64,000 nucleotides of DNA from Bostrychus sinensis (Eukaryota > Chordata > Actinopteri > Gobiiformes > Eleotridae): contig CM036254.1 of assembly GCA_020698575.1 (NCBI GenBank), forward strand, positions 27,494,526 to 27,558,525, in the 5' to 3' direction. A program made the translations under genes and the position numbers. The stretch's first letter is position 1, and every line of letters begins with the position of its first letter. Under the pieces are notes generated by a model. The model saw only the letters and a list, made by a program, of their open reading frames with translations, made no database searches and had not been told where the DNA came from. Shown here piece after piece: positions 29,201 to 43,990 of this stretch.

Positions 29201-32200
29201 AATCTCAGGACCTCCTTGTTGGGAGGCGAGAGCACTAACCGCTCTGCCACTTCAGAACCTAAATTATATTGTAAATGAATTAGCAGAATATGCAAATGCA
29301 GCATTTAATATTTTCTGGATCTTACAAATGAAACATAAAGGCAAATCCTCCAGTTAGTTCAAAGACCCGGCAGCACTAGCTCACAGTCATAATCTAAAGC
29401 TAATTTTGTGGGTGTTTTTCTATGAGAGAAAAACAGAGTTGAACCACTGATTACATGGCATAGTTCTGTGTTTGTATGCATATTGTTAAGGACTGTTAAA
29501 GAGCTGATAAAATTGTATTGTACTCAAACCTTTAGAAGGGTCATCTGCATCCAAAACCACTTGGAAATCATCAGGCGCCAAGAGGAGACCCACAGCAACC
29601 AACACGGGACGACTATCAGTGTTGTTATCTGGAATGTCCTTCACCTGAAAGGAGACAAAAAATGGTATGTATAACAAATACTGGATGTACAATAATAACC
29701 TACAATATTCATTTTTACTATTCTTATATGAATACAAATAATTTACAAGACATGTTTTAGATATGTTTATGTTTTAAATATTCAACAAGACAAAAAAAAA
29801 CAAAAAAAAAAAAACTGTAGGAGCACAGCATGATTATTTTGTCCACTATTGGACATTTGCTGTGATAGTAAGTTCTAAGTACCGTATTTTCCGCACTATA
29901 AGGCGCATCGGATTATAAGGCGCACCTTCAATTAATGGCCTATTTTAAAACTGTTTTCATATATAGGGCGTACCGCATTATAAGGCACATCCACTAGATG
30001 GCGCTGCGCTAAAAGGAATGTCAATAAAACAGTCAGATAAGTCAGTCAGTCAAACTTTATTAATAGAATACAAACCAGCGTTCTTACAACTCCCTCGTTG
30101 AAAACAATGTATTTCCAACTGGTTACATGAACAGCGTTCGAGCGCTCAGTTTTCTGTCCCCTCAATGTCGCAACTCTTCTACTTGATGGCTGCGCCTCCT
30201 TGTTCTTTTGTGGCAGGATCCATAAACACACCTATGGCACACATGAACAGCTGGGACTGGAATTCCCCTTTACCATTTTTACCGCTGTCACTTCGGTGAC
30301 GCCCCCTGAATACGGTAGCCATAATTAACCAACACTGATCCATATATAAGGTGCATCGGATTATAAGGCGCACTGTCGGTTTTTGAGAAAATGAAAGGCT
30401 TTTAGGTGCGCCTTATAGTGCGGAAAATACGGTAGGCTTCACACTTGGATTATCACTAAACATAGAAATATTTGAGTGTGACAGAGAGGGGGTCTAAAAC
30501 CTGCTGCATAAGCATGGCGGCTTTATCCTCGGCCCGGGAGGGAGTTTGGTGTTGGGCCGCTCTGAGCTGTAGGAGGCGAACAGCTGATGACAGGCGTTCT
30601 CGATGCGTCCCGTTATCCAGCAGCAGGGCTTTCTGAAGGTGAGTCAAAGCAGCCTCCAGGCGGCCCTCCTCCTCTTCAATCAGCGCCAGCTCTGAGTGAA
30701 CCTGACAGCGCGTCTCCAGGAGCAGGCTGTAAAAATACGTAACACATAAAGTATGATGCAATGTACTGTCGTACACAAAAGGCCAAGCGCTGCCCACTCA
30801 AATCCAATATGGCTGTGAAGGTATTTCATAAATAAAATCTCATTCATCTGATAAAAAGATGTCAAAAACTGGCTTGAGGGTATCTTTTACTTCCTAAGAT
30901 GCAATTTTATATAGATGTATTGATGTTATGTTATATGCAGCTTGGGTCTTAAAAAATATCCCATCACCAACACTGAACAAAGGCAACCGCTCCAATTGCC
31001 TTCTCCCTTGTCAAATCATAGTGGCAGAATTATAATAAGCATTTCAGCACCGCAACCAGGAGGGACACAGATTGTATTATTGTTTCACCAAAAACTGATT
31101 CATTTGTGCCTGGTGTAATTTTCCAAGAGATTGTTGCCTTGTGTTAGAAAATCAAAGCAAAGGCAGAATTGTTTTGTTATGAGCTATTCACAGCTAAGGG
31201 GCTTTTGTTCAGTTACACTGCCATTTGAGGAAATAAAAAGCGTCATGTCATCTTCAACATCCATGCGCTCTGATGATTATGATTATCATAATTTATGATT
31301 TTCATGTCTTTATATGACATGCTGGACACAGCTACTAGATGTAATTCATTTGCATTTTATGAATGCCACAAAATCAAGCACTCTTTTTAAATTCTGTACT
31401 ACTAAAAATTAAAAATGCTTTAGCCACTTATTATTTAAGGTTAAATTTCTTTTCCTTTTCAGCTGTTCCCTTTCAGGGGTCGCCACAGAAAAGCATCTAC
31501 ACACATTAACTTCATGCCCTCTTTCACAACATTCATAAATCTCCTCTTTGGTCATCCCTAGGCCTCCTGCCTGGCAGCTCAATTTGCATTATCCTCTTAC
31601 CTATATATTATTCACTCTTCCTTTTCTGTACATGACAAAAACCATCTCAATCTAGTTTCTCTGACTTTAACTAACATCTAACATGAGCTATCCCTCTGCT
31701 GTACTCATTCCTAATCCTCTCTATCCTTGTTACTCCCACAGAGAACCTCAACATCATAAGCCGTGCTACCTCTAGCTCTGCTTTCTATTATTTAAGATTA
31801 AATAATATAATAGAATAATTTTCAAACTCATGTGACCTAATTGGAAGATGGCAAAAACACACCAAATGTTAGGTTAAGCAGGCTGAACCTCCTAATGACT
31901 AGCAAGTTTGCATCACCTTGCACAACAATAACAAAAAAGGGCATTCAGTGTATGTGAATGACAAATAACATGCAATACACAATTCTGAATTCTGAATCTG
32001 ATGCTGATGACACGTAAGAGGCCAAAAGGCAACAAGGTCTAACTTAAAAGGCCCATATTATGCTTTTTTCAAGCTTTTTGAAATAAATTTGGACATACAG
32101 AATTTTACATTTTACATTTACTTTTTTTTTCTTTTTTTTTTTAATAACTTAAAATAAGGTATATATGTATTGAAAACTTCTTCTTTGGGGAGCTGTTTCT

Positions 32201-35200
32201 TTAGGTGACGGACGCTTTAAGGCCTTGCTGGCCATGCCCACTGTACTGGCAGCTCCTTGCTCTTTGCAAACACCGTGTCAGATCGACTGCAGTGAAGAAC
32301 CAGAGCTGAGGTCTTTCTCTTACAAAAGCCCTCTAAAGACACTAGTGCCATTTGATCATCAATAAAATTGTGAGCATCTGAGTTCAAACACGAGAGAAGA
32401 ATCTCTGAGTGCTTGTACGAAAAGGTGGAGGAAAGGCAGCATGATAGAATGGCTAATTACCACAGCGGTTAGCAACATGAAGCTAATAAACAGATAAACA
32501 AGCTGACTGCCTTATAGTGGCCGCAGTTCAAGTGCTGAAATTTTTATAATAAGTCTGGTGGTGGTGTATGTGCTTTAGAAAAGTGCAGGAGAACTTCCTG
32601 AAGAAGGCGAGGATATGGGGTCTAATACAAACAAAAAAAAACCTCTAAATCTACTGGACATTAAGTTTGTTTTTCCTCAAAGACATTTCAGTGTTCATCC
32701 AAACACCTTCATCAGTTTGAATTTACAGGAAACAGGAAGTCACTGGCATTAAACACACAGCTGAAGGTCACATGATCAATCAATGTGTGACATGCCATGC
32801 CAAAAATAGGCTCGTTCGAGATTAACTGTGCCTTGCCTGGATTGTGAACGAGAGTGCACGGCCGCAACAGGAGGAGGGGATATGTTGGATATGATTTTGA
32901 AACTAAATGGATTAAACTGATTTGTAAGAACTTTTCTGTCCCGTGCTTGACCCCAGTCTGTGTGTTAATGAGGCGCTCCTCAGGAGCTCACAACATGAGG
33001 CACATTCAGCAAAGGTTCTTAACTTTTATGTCTAAGTTTACACATTATAAAAGTTAACCTGCCTTCTATAACAGCAGATATTGTGCACAATCTCTTTAAT
33101 GATATTCTACTTCACACTGAGCAGCTGGGCAAAAAGTTTATCGAGGTCAAAAATGTAACTTTAATCTGTATTTAAAAAAAACAAAAAAGAGGCGGGGGAG
33201 GAGGAGAGGGGCGCAGTGAAGTGTCATGCGTTACGTTTCTGATCAGCACTAAACTCAGATCCAATCACATGTCCGTTCACCGCTGACAGGTGGGCGTTTT
33301 CCCATCATGCACTGGGCCGTGCAGCCTCCGCAGTTGCTCCTGATGAATTGCGGCGGCTGGCTCAGATGCTGGTCTTGTTTGGATCTCACGAGGTTTTGGT
33401 GACTGTCACAATCGTGACATCAGAGCAAGTGGGAGACAAGTCGGACACAAATCTAACCGACGTGCACTGCGCACAGACCGACACCGATCGAAACTGCGCA
33501 GGTCTAGCTCATCTCGAACGAGCACTTCAGCACATGCCATTTCAACAAAATGGCCGCCATTGATTGTGTTGCCAGGTAAGATGGTAAACCTCAGCTTATG
33601 GTGGTGTTCCTCCTCTACTCTGGGGAGGAACAAGCTGCTTCACTCATAAAACGCTGAGGTACAGTCTTAAAGACAGTATTGTCCAAAGATTGTAGGGTGT
33701 AAGTAACAGACATCATCTGTCTGCTACTTACAATACTGTCTTAAAGACTGTACCTTGGCGTTTAATGAGTGAAGCAGCTTGTTCCTCCCCAGAGTAGAGG
33801 AGAAACACCACCATAAGCTGAGGTTTACCATCTTACCTGGCAGCACAGCCAATGGCGGCCATTTTGTTGAAATGGCATGTGCTGAAGTGACATTGCCATT
33901 TTTGGCATGGCATGTGACCTTCAGCAGTGTATTTAATGCCAGTGACTTCCCGTTTCCTGTAAGTTCAAACTGATGAAGGTGTTTGGATGAACACTGAAAC
34001 ATCTGAAAAAAACTTAACGTCCAGTAGATCTAGAGTTTTTTTGTGTGTATTTGTCAACCTGGATGTGTAAAAATGAACTTACATAGATTAATATGGGGTC
34101 TAACATAAAATGGGACATGAATATTCTCAAATTACAGCTGAGAGTCTGCACTTAAAGGACATATGAATTATATAATTATTTTCAACATGTTTTGGTTCAC
34201 AGCTTAAATAACAAAACTTGTGTCAGTGTCCAAATACTGTGACATTGTTAAACAAAGTTGGAAAAGTTTGGACACCTCAGGTCCAACACATTGATGGAGC
34301 AGTATTACCAGTGTGTTGTGTCAGAGATGTACTACCAAAAACTACAATACAATGAAGCAAAAAACAACCAAAAGCGCTTAGTCATACACAGCATGTTCAC
34401 CAGTATGCTTCACATATTTAAGACTACAGACCTCTGTATGTCTTCCAACACTTGTGCCACCCTGAGGAGAGGAGTTCTGATGCTTTTCCTGAGGTTGTGC
34501 TGCAGAAGCGGTAGGCAGAATCTCCACTGAGAAGCACACACTGCCTGGATGGCCTGAGGGTCCCCCGTTCGCTTCGCGTTTAGGAGCCACTGATCCAGCT
34601 TGCCTATTTCCCTGAGCCGTGCCTGTGGGATAACAAGCCTAGATTGAGCATATCTTGTGTAACGCTGAAGAGGCAACACTTCAATCACTTGGCAAGTGTG
34701 CTTGGATTGAATTAAGTTTGATATGCTGTGCCAAAACCTAAATGTGACAAGTCTAATTTAAAACTGAATGTAATGTGCTATGCGCCATGTGAGTTTTGTC
34801 AGTGCCACAAACCTCTGATCAGAATAATAATAAGATAATTAAAAATCCTCCACTTAATGATGACGCGCTTTGAGATAGATTAGCTTTTCCTTGAGGCATG
34901 AGCTTTAAGATAATTTTATCGAACAGTTAATCAAGGATATGCCAATGAGTCCACTGCCTGCATTGTTACATGTTCTGGCGAGGCAGAGCTGATAATTTCA
35001 GTGTATGACTAAGCACCTCCACACCAGCTTTGGAGTACTCATTCATCTTCGCCTCCTTCTTCAGGAGGCTGATCTCGCAGCTGATACATTCCATTATTAT
35101 CCTTTGGCCAACGCTCTAGAAAGACAAATACACATGCAATTACAGGAGCCAATACTCACCAGGTCTTCAGAGAGGAGAGGACGACAAACAATATTAATAT

Positions 35201-38200
35201 AACAGATTGCGTCTGAGATGCAATGACTTAAAGCTGCATTGTGTAAGATTTTGCAGTACAAAGTTTTACAAAATATATTTGCACCTAAAAATAATAAGTT
35301 TTGCAGTTTTGTATCTGTGTATATAGAAAAATATAGCTAAGAATGTCCTGTGAAACATGAAGGCAACAATACTTCCTGTTCAGGCTTTAACATTATTCAT
35401 AGACAATAACATAATTACAGGGGTTCCATGAAGAGTGTAGTTGCAATCCAAAATTTGGCCACCAGGTGTCACCAAAAGCTGCACACATATACCGGTAAGC
35501 TGTACACAGATTAGTGACAAGACTAGCATTCTATCCCATTTATTTTTATGAGGATGAAATATATATATATATATATTAATTTGGTGTTTTTATAGGATAA
35601 AATCAAAAGATGGTTGTTTATATTTGTTAAAAAATACTGTGTATTAAACCCATTGATAGCTGATATTTAGTTCCTTTTACTAAAATTAAACTTAGTAAAT
35701 TAGTATTTGTGGTAAATTAAATCTGAATGCTGAGTATTGTGGTCTGACACATTCCTGTAACTACTTGTCCAGTATATATATTAAAATTAAGAAACATATC
35801 TTACGTAACCTTTAGCGTAAATGCTAAATATAGATGCTAATTCCTGCATTAAATAAAAAGGCTGAACGTTAACACACTTGTACAGTAATATCATAGCCTG
35901 GTGAGAAAACATTAACATGTGGTCGATTGGTTGTCAGTTGCCAAAGTAATCTTCTATATTCATAATTTGCGTATTTTGAGGCTAATCCTAAATCCTCCAT
36001 TAAAAATGCATTGGGTCTGTTTACCTGTGGCATCATTCTTTGGAACGCAACTGTTGTTTACAAACACTAAAAGGTTCTACAAGCAAAAACCTTATAATGT
36101 GGATTATTAGCATGGTTTAAGACTTTCTGGACCTTTTTAAAATCATTGTTCAGATGAGTGACAGTGAGTGCTGCAAAGCATTATGGTCTTAAGAATTGAT
36201 CTGAGCTCTCGTATTGGTTACAGTAATACGCCTTTGAGCATTTAGGTGGGCATTTTAGAATAAGCTGGTGAAAGCAGGTAGTTGCATTTAATGTACATTT
36301 AATGAACATTTTAAGGTATTTTTGACCTAATACTCAACATCTCTGCAAACTTTTTTAGACCTTGTAAGACCCAGTGGAAACCCTGCATTAAGAAACTTTG
36401 TGACTAATACTGCTGTAAGCATTACTTGGTGCGACTGGCCAAAAGCAGTAACCAATTTACACAGTCAGAAAACCTAACCAACTAAGCTAACATGTACAAT
36501 GCTAGAGGAGAAGCAATAGTTTTCACCAGCTCCACCAATATTTTTAACTGTGGAATGTTTGTATTGTTTATACTTATAAGACATTGTCTTCCTCATGCTC
36601 CTATTCACCTATGTTGATATTTTGTATGTGAAATATAATGTAAAGGTAAATGAAATGGATATGGATGAATAAAAATGAAATGAATTGAAATATTGGCTCA
36701 GTTCTAAAATTGTATCGGCTAAATACTGAATGTGAAACAAGTAAATGAGCTTGTTGCAAAGCAGAAGAGGATCATGAATGTTAGTAGCTGAAGGCTCATC
36801 AACAGTGGTGGTTATATATCATGCTAGAAATTGATTTTTTTTATGACATAGATAACATGACATGCACTGCTGAAATGAATTAACACCAGTGACCTTGGAT
36901 CTTTTACAAAGTGCCTACTTAACACAAGATGTCATATTTCATGCATACATTTGCATGATAAGTACAAGATGGAGTCATCCTTTTGCAGAGCTTTAAGAAG
37001 AAAATCGGACACTCACAGCCTCTTCTGCCGTCTTTAGCTCTTTCAAACAGTCGGCAGCTACTTTCTGATGCTTGGTTTGCAAGGCCAGCAGAGCCAACTC
37101 CAGGAGGAAGGCAACTCTGCAAATCCCAGATAAAACATAATTTATACAATTCGCACAACTCTTCACTACAGTAATCTAAGCCATGTACTGCCCGCGGGAA
37201 ATCCATATGTGGTTTTATGTTAGTGGGAGGTTTAAAAGAGGACATGCGGCAACAAAGGTAATCTTGTCGGACAGGAGACTGGCTTAGGTCACTCTGGGTT
37301 ACAGACCTTACAGCTGGTGGAGAAGGTTGTGGGCTTGGCTTCATGGGAGATGTGGGCGCCTTGGTTGAAATCAGCAAATCAAAAATGTCTTGAAGCTTGG
37401 CAGAATACTCTCCCTTTAGCTCATCTTCATTGAGACTGCCCAACCTATTACAATAACACAGAGAGCTTTGTCACCATACTGATTTGCATTTTCAATTCAT
37501 CGCTAATATACTCACACCAAACCCTGGATAAACTTTTGGCAAAATAATCTTATGTGATTGTGATGGCAGGGTCAGAGTGAGTCACATAATGTCGACATTT
37601 ATTGCTAATCTGAAAAGCCATAAGGAGCTCTGACTTGCTGAGTACATGCCTGCAGACAGGAGGAGATGGGGGGCTGGGTAGTGGTGGGCTCCATGGCGTG
37701 CACACCAGAAGCATGCAGGCAGCTTGGTAGAACTGCATGCTATGAGATTAGCGGGAAGCCTGGAGAAATTGGCCCACTAACCTAGGTTTAATGTTTGCTG
37801 AGCTTCCATGTTAGCTTGCAAAAATACTAGGGGCACAAGCAAGCAACAGCAATCCATACATAAAAATATAGCAATATGTAGTGTTTTAGGTCAAATTCTA
37901 TACTAAATCAAAACAATGCTCTCTTTTCTGATTGGACGATCAGCAACGCAGTTTTAGAACCAAAACAAAAAATGTAAACAAAAACAACTTGGGCATTAGG
38001 TAAATTATATTTTTAATTGTTAATAACTCAGCTGTACCATTGTTATCAGTAAAATTAATATTTGATTTAAACATGTTTACATCACATCTGGGGACATGTG
38101 GGTATTTTTTAAGAAACATTTCCATTTCCACAACATTCCCTCTCTAGTATTGTCACTTACATGGTTTATCTTTCAATATGTCTGTTGACTTGGCGGACTG

Positions 38201-41200
38201 TAATATTCTGATTTCTTATCTGCTATCTCCATTTCACACTGCACAATGCATTTATTCATTAAATTTGATGAGTTGAAATATCTCCTCTATTTGGGTTGCT
38301 GCTTGTCTATATAGGGTGATGGTGGGTCCTGAAGCCAGACCAGTTGAGAACCACTGGTTTAGACCAGGTAAGTCCTTTATTTCTTGGTTTAGACCTGGGT
38401 TAATCCAGATTTAGGCTCACTTTTGTCCATTAAAGAAGGTACTCTAAAAGCCAAATATTTTTCATATTTGAGAATCACTGTACAAAAGCATTTTCCCCTA
38501 AACTGGAATATCCCCAGTTCAACTCCAGATCTGGGCACTACATCTTTACCACAGCAAAACAGGGCCATTGCTTTGGCACAGGTGTGTAATCTCCAACTGT
38601 CTCTAGTTGTTAAAGACATGGCATGCACAAAAGCAACACAAATTGGACCAGGCATCTTTTAAATCAGGAAAAATCAATCCAAAGAAAGTTTTTTGCATCA
38701 ATTTTTAAAATGCTAGAGCCAATCAATGGTTATTTTCAAGAGCCACAGCCAAGGGTGTTTACCCCAGTTGTTGGTATGAAATTGGCTGTCACAACGGCAA
38801 TGAAAAGAAAAGCCTTTTGTAAACTAAAAGCAGGAACATTTTCAGAATTACAGCATTCAGATGACAAATTCAAATGAACAGGTGCTTGTGAGATTGCAGC
38901 AGAAACTTGTCTTACATCTTCAATTCCTGTAGTTTGTAAATGGCTGTTAAAGTAGAAGACTGCCGGCTCATCTCAAGTAAGACATCAGAGCCTGACAGCT
39001 TGTGTTGCATCTGAGGGAAAACAACAAAGTTAAAAAATTAAAGTGTCTTAAGACTAAAGTATTCCAATTAAAACTCAAAGATGTACATAGAAAAGTGCTT
39101 TGGGGAAAGGGAACTAATTAAAACGGATCTGCAAACAGTGCTGCCAAAGCTTAAAAGTGGGACTATTACACACACATCCAGGTGCAAATTTGGATCTTAG
39201 CTTTAAATTAAACTCCTCACTTTTCTTACTACCCAGGCTGTAATTTGAAATCTCTGAATGAATTTCTTTCAGAACTTAAATTTTCCTTTTTTTTTCATCT
39301 TTTCTTTCCAATGATTTCCTTCCATCTTCTTCTAATTAGTTTGCCTCAGTACTGCATTACTTTATTCAGTACAGAGCTGTCACTATGCCTGCAACTGAAC
39401 TTTCAAAACATCTCCAACCTCCTCATTATCACTGTTTCTTTTGTATTATTAAAGCATATAGTTACAAATTCTATATCTTTCTCTGCTAATGAGGCTGTGA
39501 TCTCAGATTTATCTGTCATACCCCAACCAACAGTTTTACAAAAAAGTGGTCAGGATAAAGTGTAATTCTTTTGATATCCTTAACAGTCCCCTATTGTACA
39601 AAATCACCCTTTTTAAAGCTTATAACAATGTTACAATGTTGGCTGCACCTCAAAAATGTACCTGGAGTAGTATTATGTTTCATTCACGCATGTTTGAGTA
39701 ATCCTATATGTTGAGCCACTGCAATTCTCAACAGCTGAAAATGCTTACAGCTCTGCGTAGACACGTGCTTGTTTCTTAAGCCCACATACACCGTCACTGG
39801 ACTCATTCTGATCATTTCAGCGCTTAAATTGCTGTCACTACGAAGCTGTCAGCTCATTTATCTATTAGCATCATGTCGTAATAGCTGTGCTAAATAGAAA
39901 GAAGACATTTTCCATACATATACGTTATTTTACGTTCTAAAATGAGAAATACTAATACAAAGGTGTCCAAAACTATTTCAAAAAGCCCCAAAAAAGTATA
40001 TTATGGCCACTTTAAAGCATGCATGAAAAAGCTACTTACCAATAGATTAAATAGTTCTGGATAAAGATGTGAAGTGTGGGATGTCACAAATTCTTCTGTG
40101 ACTTTGGCAAAACTTATAGCATCGTCCATTTTCCCAGCATCCACATAGAGTTTGATAAGTTGCCTTAGGAGTAAGTAAGATAAGATGAAGTTATTAGAGC
40201 TCAAAGATATAAAGAGCACTGTATACCAGCCCATCAGCTTACTACACCTTACAGTTTTTAAAAGTAAAAATCTTTCAAAGTAAGCCTATATAATTAGGTC
40301 TCCATGGACCTAAATTCTATGGCTCTTTTTACACTCAGTTTCATTGGTGCATTCTTTTTTGCCGGTGCCGTGGATTATATTCCATTAATGTCAAATATGC
40401 GTGTAATGTTTTTAGCCTGTTTATGTCAGTCATTGTGAGCTAATTCTTATAAGGACCATGCTGTGCTGCAGTTTTTCGATCGAAGGCTGTACTCTGTGTT
40501 ATGTGGAACATACTCAACAATGAATCTGTGTCATGCCAGACGCCCTCTAATTAATACCCGGGCCGCATCGCTGACATGATATACTGTACATGTATGCTGC
40601 ATTATGCTCTGAAGAGCGATAAAACTAACATTTAGGCCCAGGGCACTATGGGAACACACGATAAGGCAGCTTACATTAAAACAAATTCTCCACCCTATAG
40701 TGGAGAATGAGAAGGCCAATTAAATGTGGAGCCAGAATACAGAGGTTACAAATGAATCAGGAGTTAATTAGCTCTGTGCTTCAGCCCCTTGAATGCAGCA
40801 TAGATTGAACAGAACTTGGATGTATTGCTGAAAGCAGACTTGTGTGTTGGTTTACATCATGAGCTCAGCCCTCCAGCTGTGGTCGGGGTCGTTCACCTCC
40901 TCCAGACTTTGGACCACCTGCCTCAGAGACGGGACCAGGTGGACGCACCGCCCCGACAGCAAAAGTGGACGTACTGTCTGGAAGTATAGCACTGAGGCGT
41001 TAAACACCAGAGAGTGGTACCTATGAGAAACAAACGATAATCAAATAAAATTGGCGTTAACAATATAAAACAAACATGGTTAGGATATTTGTTTGTTCTT
41101 ATTTTCTTGCAATATCGTTATTTAACCATATAGAGAGTAAGTATGTACAGTTCTCTTTTAAAGAAGGTAAAAACGTAAGTGTTGTGTCACTTGAACAGGT

Positions 41201-43950
41201 TGTAGTCGTGTGTTAATGTTTTCAGCTTTTATGCCATATAAAGATTTTTTTCTTCTTCATTTCTTTTTTGTTTTTGAGTGTATTGTAATAGCATCAACAT
41301 GATAGACTAACTTATTGTTATTCTATATCACATATTAGCAACAGACAGCAGACAAACCTTTTCATACCTATTCTTTCAGACATGGTTTTACTATTTTTAC
41401 ACCTTTCCCCAAATAATTCACTCAAAACACAAAAGTTCAAAAACTTTTACCCTACATAACACAATAATTAAGACTGAGTACTTCATTTTAAACAATAAAA
41501 AAAGTTTATTAATAACAGTTAATAGATTTTGTCTTATTACATGTACTTTTTAATCACTGGTGTTCAATGTTGCAACTCAACACAGAAAGTATAGTCTCTA
41601 CAGTTCCAGAAGTAAATTTTTCATTTATTTTCTCCATTGACTTTTTCCCAAAAAATATGTATATTAACAGTTTGGCAAAACTTGGCATAGGCTATTCAGC
41701 GATGGGGTAACTCTATAGACTATAGTATAACACATTTCAATGTCAATGAAAAAAATGGGAATGGGAAATTTACTTTGGAACCAGAGGGTGGGCTGTTGAC
41801 TTCTATTAGGCCTCTTACCTTTTTTTAAACACCTGTCTTGAAAAACAGATGGCATCCTTCTTTTAACAACTATTGGTTATTTAAATATCAATATAAAACT
41901 AATTCAATCTTATGAAATGCATTTCCTTTTGGCTTCTCTAGATTTCTTACCTACTGCTTCACCTATTTTGACTGACCAGCTTTCCCACAGCTTGCAACTG
42001 AGCTATAGCTGTCAGATGCATATGTACAAAATGGAACTAAATGACTTGTGTATAACCAGTGGATACAGGACTATCTCATTCTACAGCACCCAGGCACTGA
42101 AGGCCATAAATTGCTATCTGTATGTTACAAACCGCATGCTGTTCAAGTAAATACATATATCACTGAATTATTTACATCATGTACATTGACAAGACACTGC
42201 TCTCTCAGCACCACTCCATGCTGAACAGGGAAAACTCTGTGAATTGCAAATGAGTGTGGATTAACCATCATCCAATGAGCCACGGGAGAGTTAACTGATG
42301 AAGGCTCTCTGTGTAAAGAGAAATAACATTTATGAATTTACAGCTCTGTTTTGGAGAAAATTGTGTGGAAAAAGTGGCGCTCATTTATTCACGAGAGAGC
42401 ATGTTGTGCATTAGCTTGTGATGAATGCATTAGATACTGAATGCATTCCCTTTGGTGTTAATTGAGATGCTCATTCTGACCCGCTATTGACAAGTTATGA
42501 GTTCATTAAAAAGGGATTCAATGCTGAGGCTTTCCACACAGAAGTAACTTAAGAACTTGGCTTTTACAATTGCTATTATTATCTTTGCACTCTGAGCTTT
42601 AACACCAATCCTTGTTAAAGTACGCAGATCTAGAGGAGGTCAGCTACTTAATTAGAGGTCAGAGTGAAGCGTGAAAATGCATGTTTCATTTCAAGCCATG
42701 TTCTTTGTAGCTCACAGAATAACACTCGAACAGAGCCCTCTCACACTTGGTATGAATACTTCTCTCTGATATTCTCCTTTAACACGCACACTTTGCCACT
42801 ATAGTGTTTTTCTTACTACATCCGAAAGGACAAATCACACATAACATGAATTTTTCAACATTTTCGACATTCCAAAAAAACTAAGTCTTACTCATAAAAG
42901 GTTACCCACCTTGGATTATGCTTCGCAATTTCAATCGCTTTAAGAAAGTAGTCCACAGCCTTCTCAAAGTCCTCCTAAAATAGAAAAAAATAAATAAAAA
43001 GCGAAAGTTGTCATATCTAAAAACAAGAAACAAAGAGTTTGTTTAAAAAGAATATTTAAACACATGAAGGGCTGAAGACTGAAGCACATTTTGGAAGAAT
43101 ATTGTCAACATCTTGTTTACAAAAGCAGAAAAAGTGCTCTATTTTTAGTGCTAATAAATGCAGCCCGCTGTATCCCCACAGTAATTGTGTGTGTATCTAA
43201 AAGTTGTGCACACAGCCCCTTGAGGAGATGTGTCCAATTTACTGTCCTCACCACACTCCCAGTGGCCGGCGGAGACTCAAGCTGGCCCTGGCAGAGGTAG
43301 GCTCGACACACAAATTGATTCGCTGGCGGATTCCCTTCAAAGTACATCTTTAGACACGGTTTGCTTATCTCCACACATCCAAGCTGAAACAGAGAGAGCA
43401 AAACACACAGGGCTCAGAACATTTAGGGTTTCTTTTCTCTTTCCTCGTGTTTAATAGCTTTGTTTGTCACCAGGAATATCATTGTGTGAAAGCTTTTCAA
43501 ATAGTGCTGTAAGGTATATTGGAAAAGTTATGATAAAGATGAAACCAATAAAGCAGGGACAAATGATTCATTAGCAAAGACTGCTTAAACTATTGCCGGG
43601 AAATGTCAGGTCTGTTTTCAAACATTGGTAATGTAAAAAGCATGCAACACGATAATGTTTGGCTGTAACTCAATGGTGTTAAATTCAATTTTAATTACAA
43701 AAATGGTTAGATTGTGTTTATCCTCTTGAGGTTTAGGCTAGGGTAATGGAGTAATTGGGTTGAAAATGTTAAAAATATCATAATATGATAAAAACAGACT
43801 GTAAAAATAAATGAATAAAGGTCTGTGTAAAGTTTTATGCAGGTGTAAGAATGAACAACCATGTAAAGGCACGTTTGCCTGTCTGACCATATGCTTCTAT
43901 TTATTTGGATATTATTTCTGTGACTTTTCACAATATCTCATTCATTTGGA

Positions 43951-43990
<40 letters not shown>

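Noticed and set aside
37312..37317. GTAAGG as the exon 8 donor
   Set aside because: It gives phase 0, which would put exon 9 out of frame. The GTCTGT donor six bases on keeps the frame.
36919..37443. 174-codon minus-strand ORF
   Set aside because: It spans cfap46 exons 8 and 9 and the intron between. The real product needs splicing, and the exon 9 part is in the wrong frame here.
43951..43990. ATT tract as a CRISPR-like repeat array
   Set aside because: A simple trinucleotide microsatellite with no spacers, in animal DNA.
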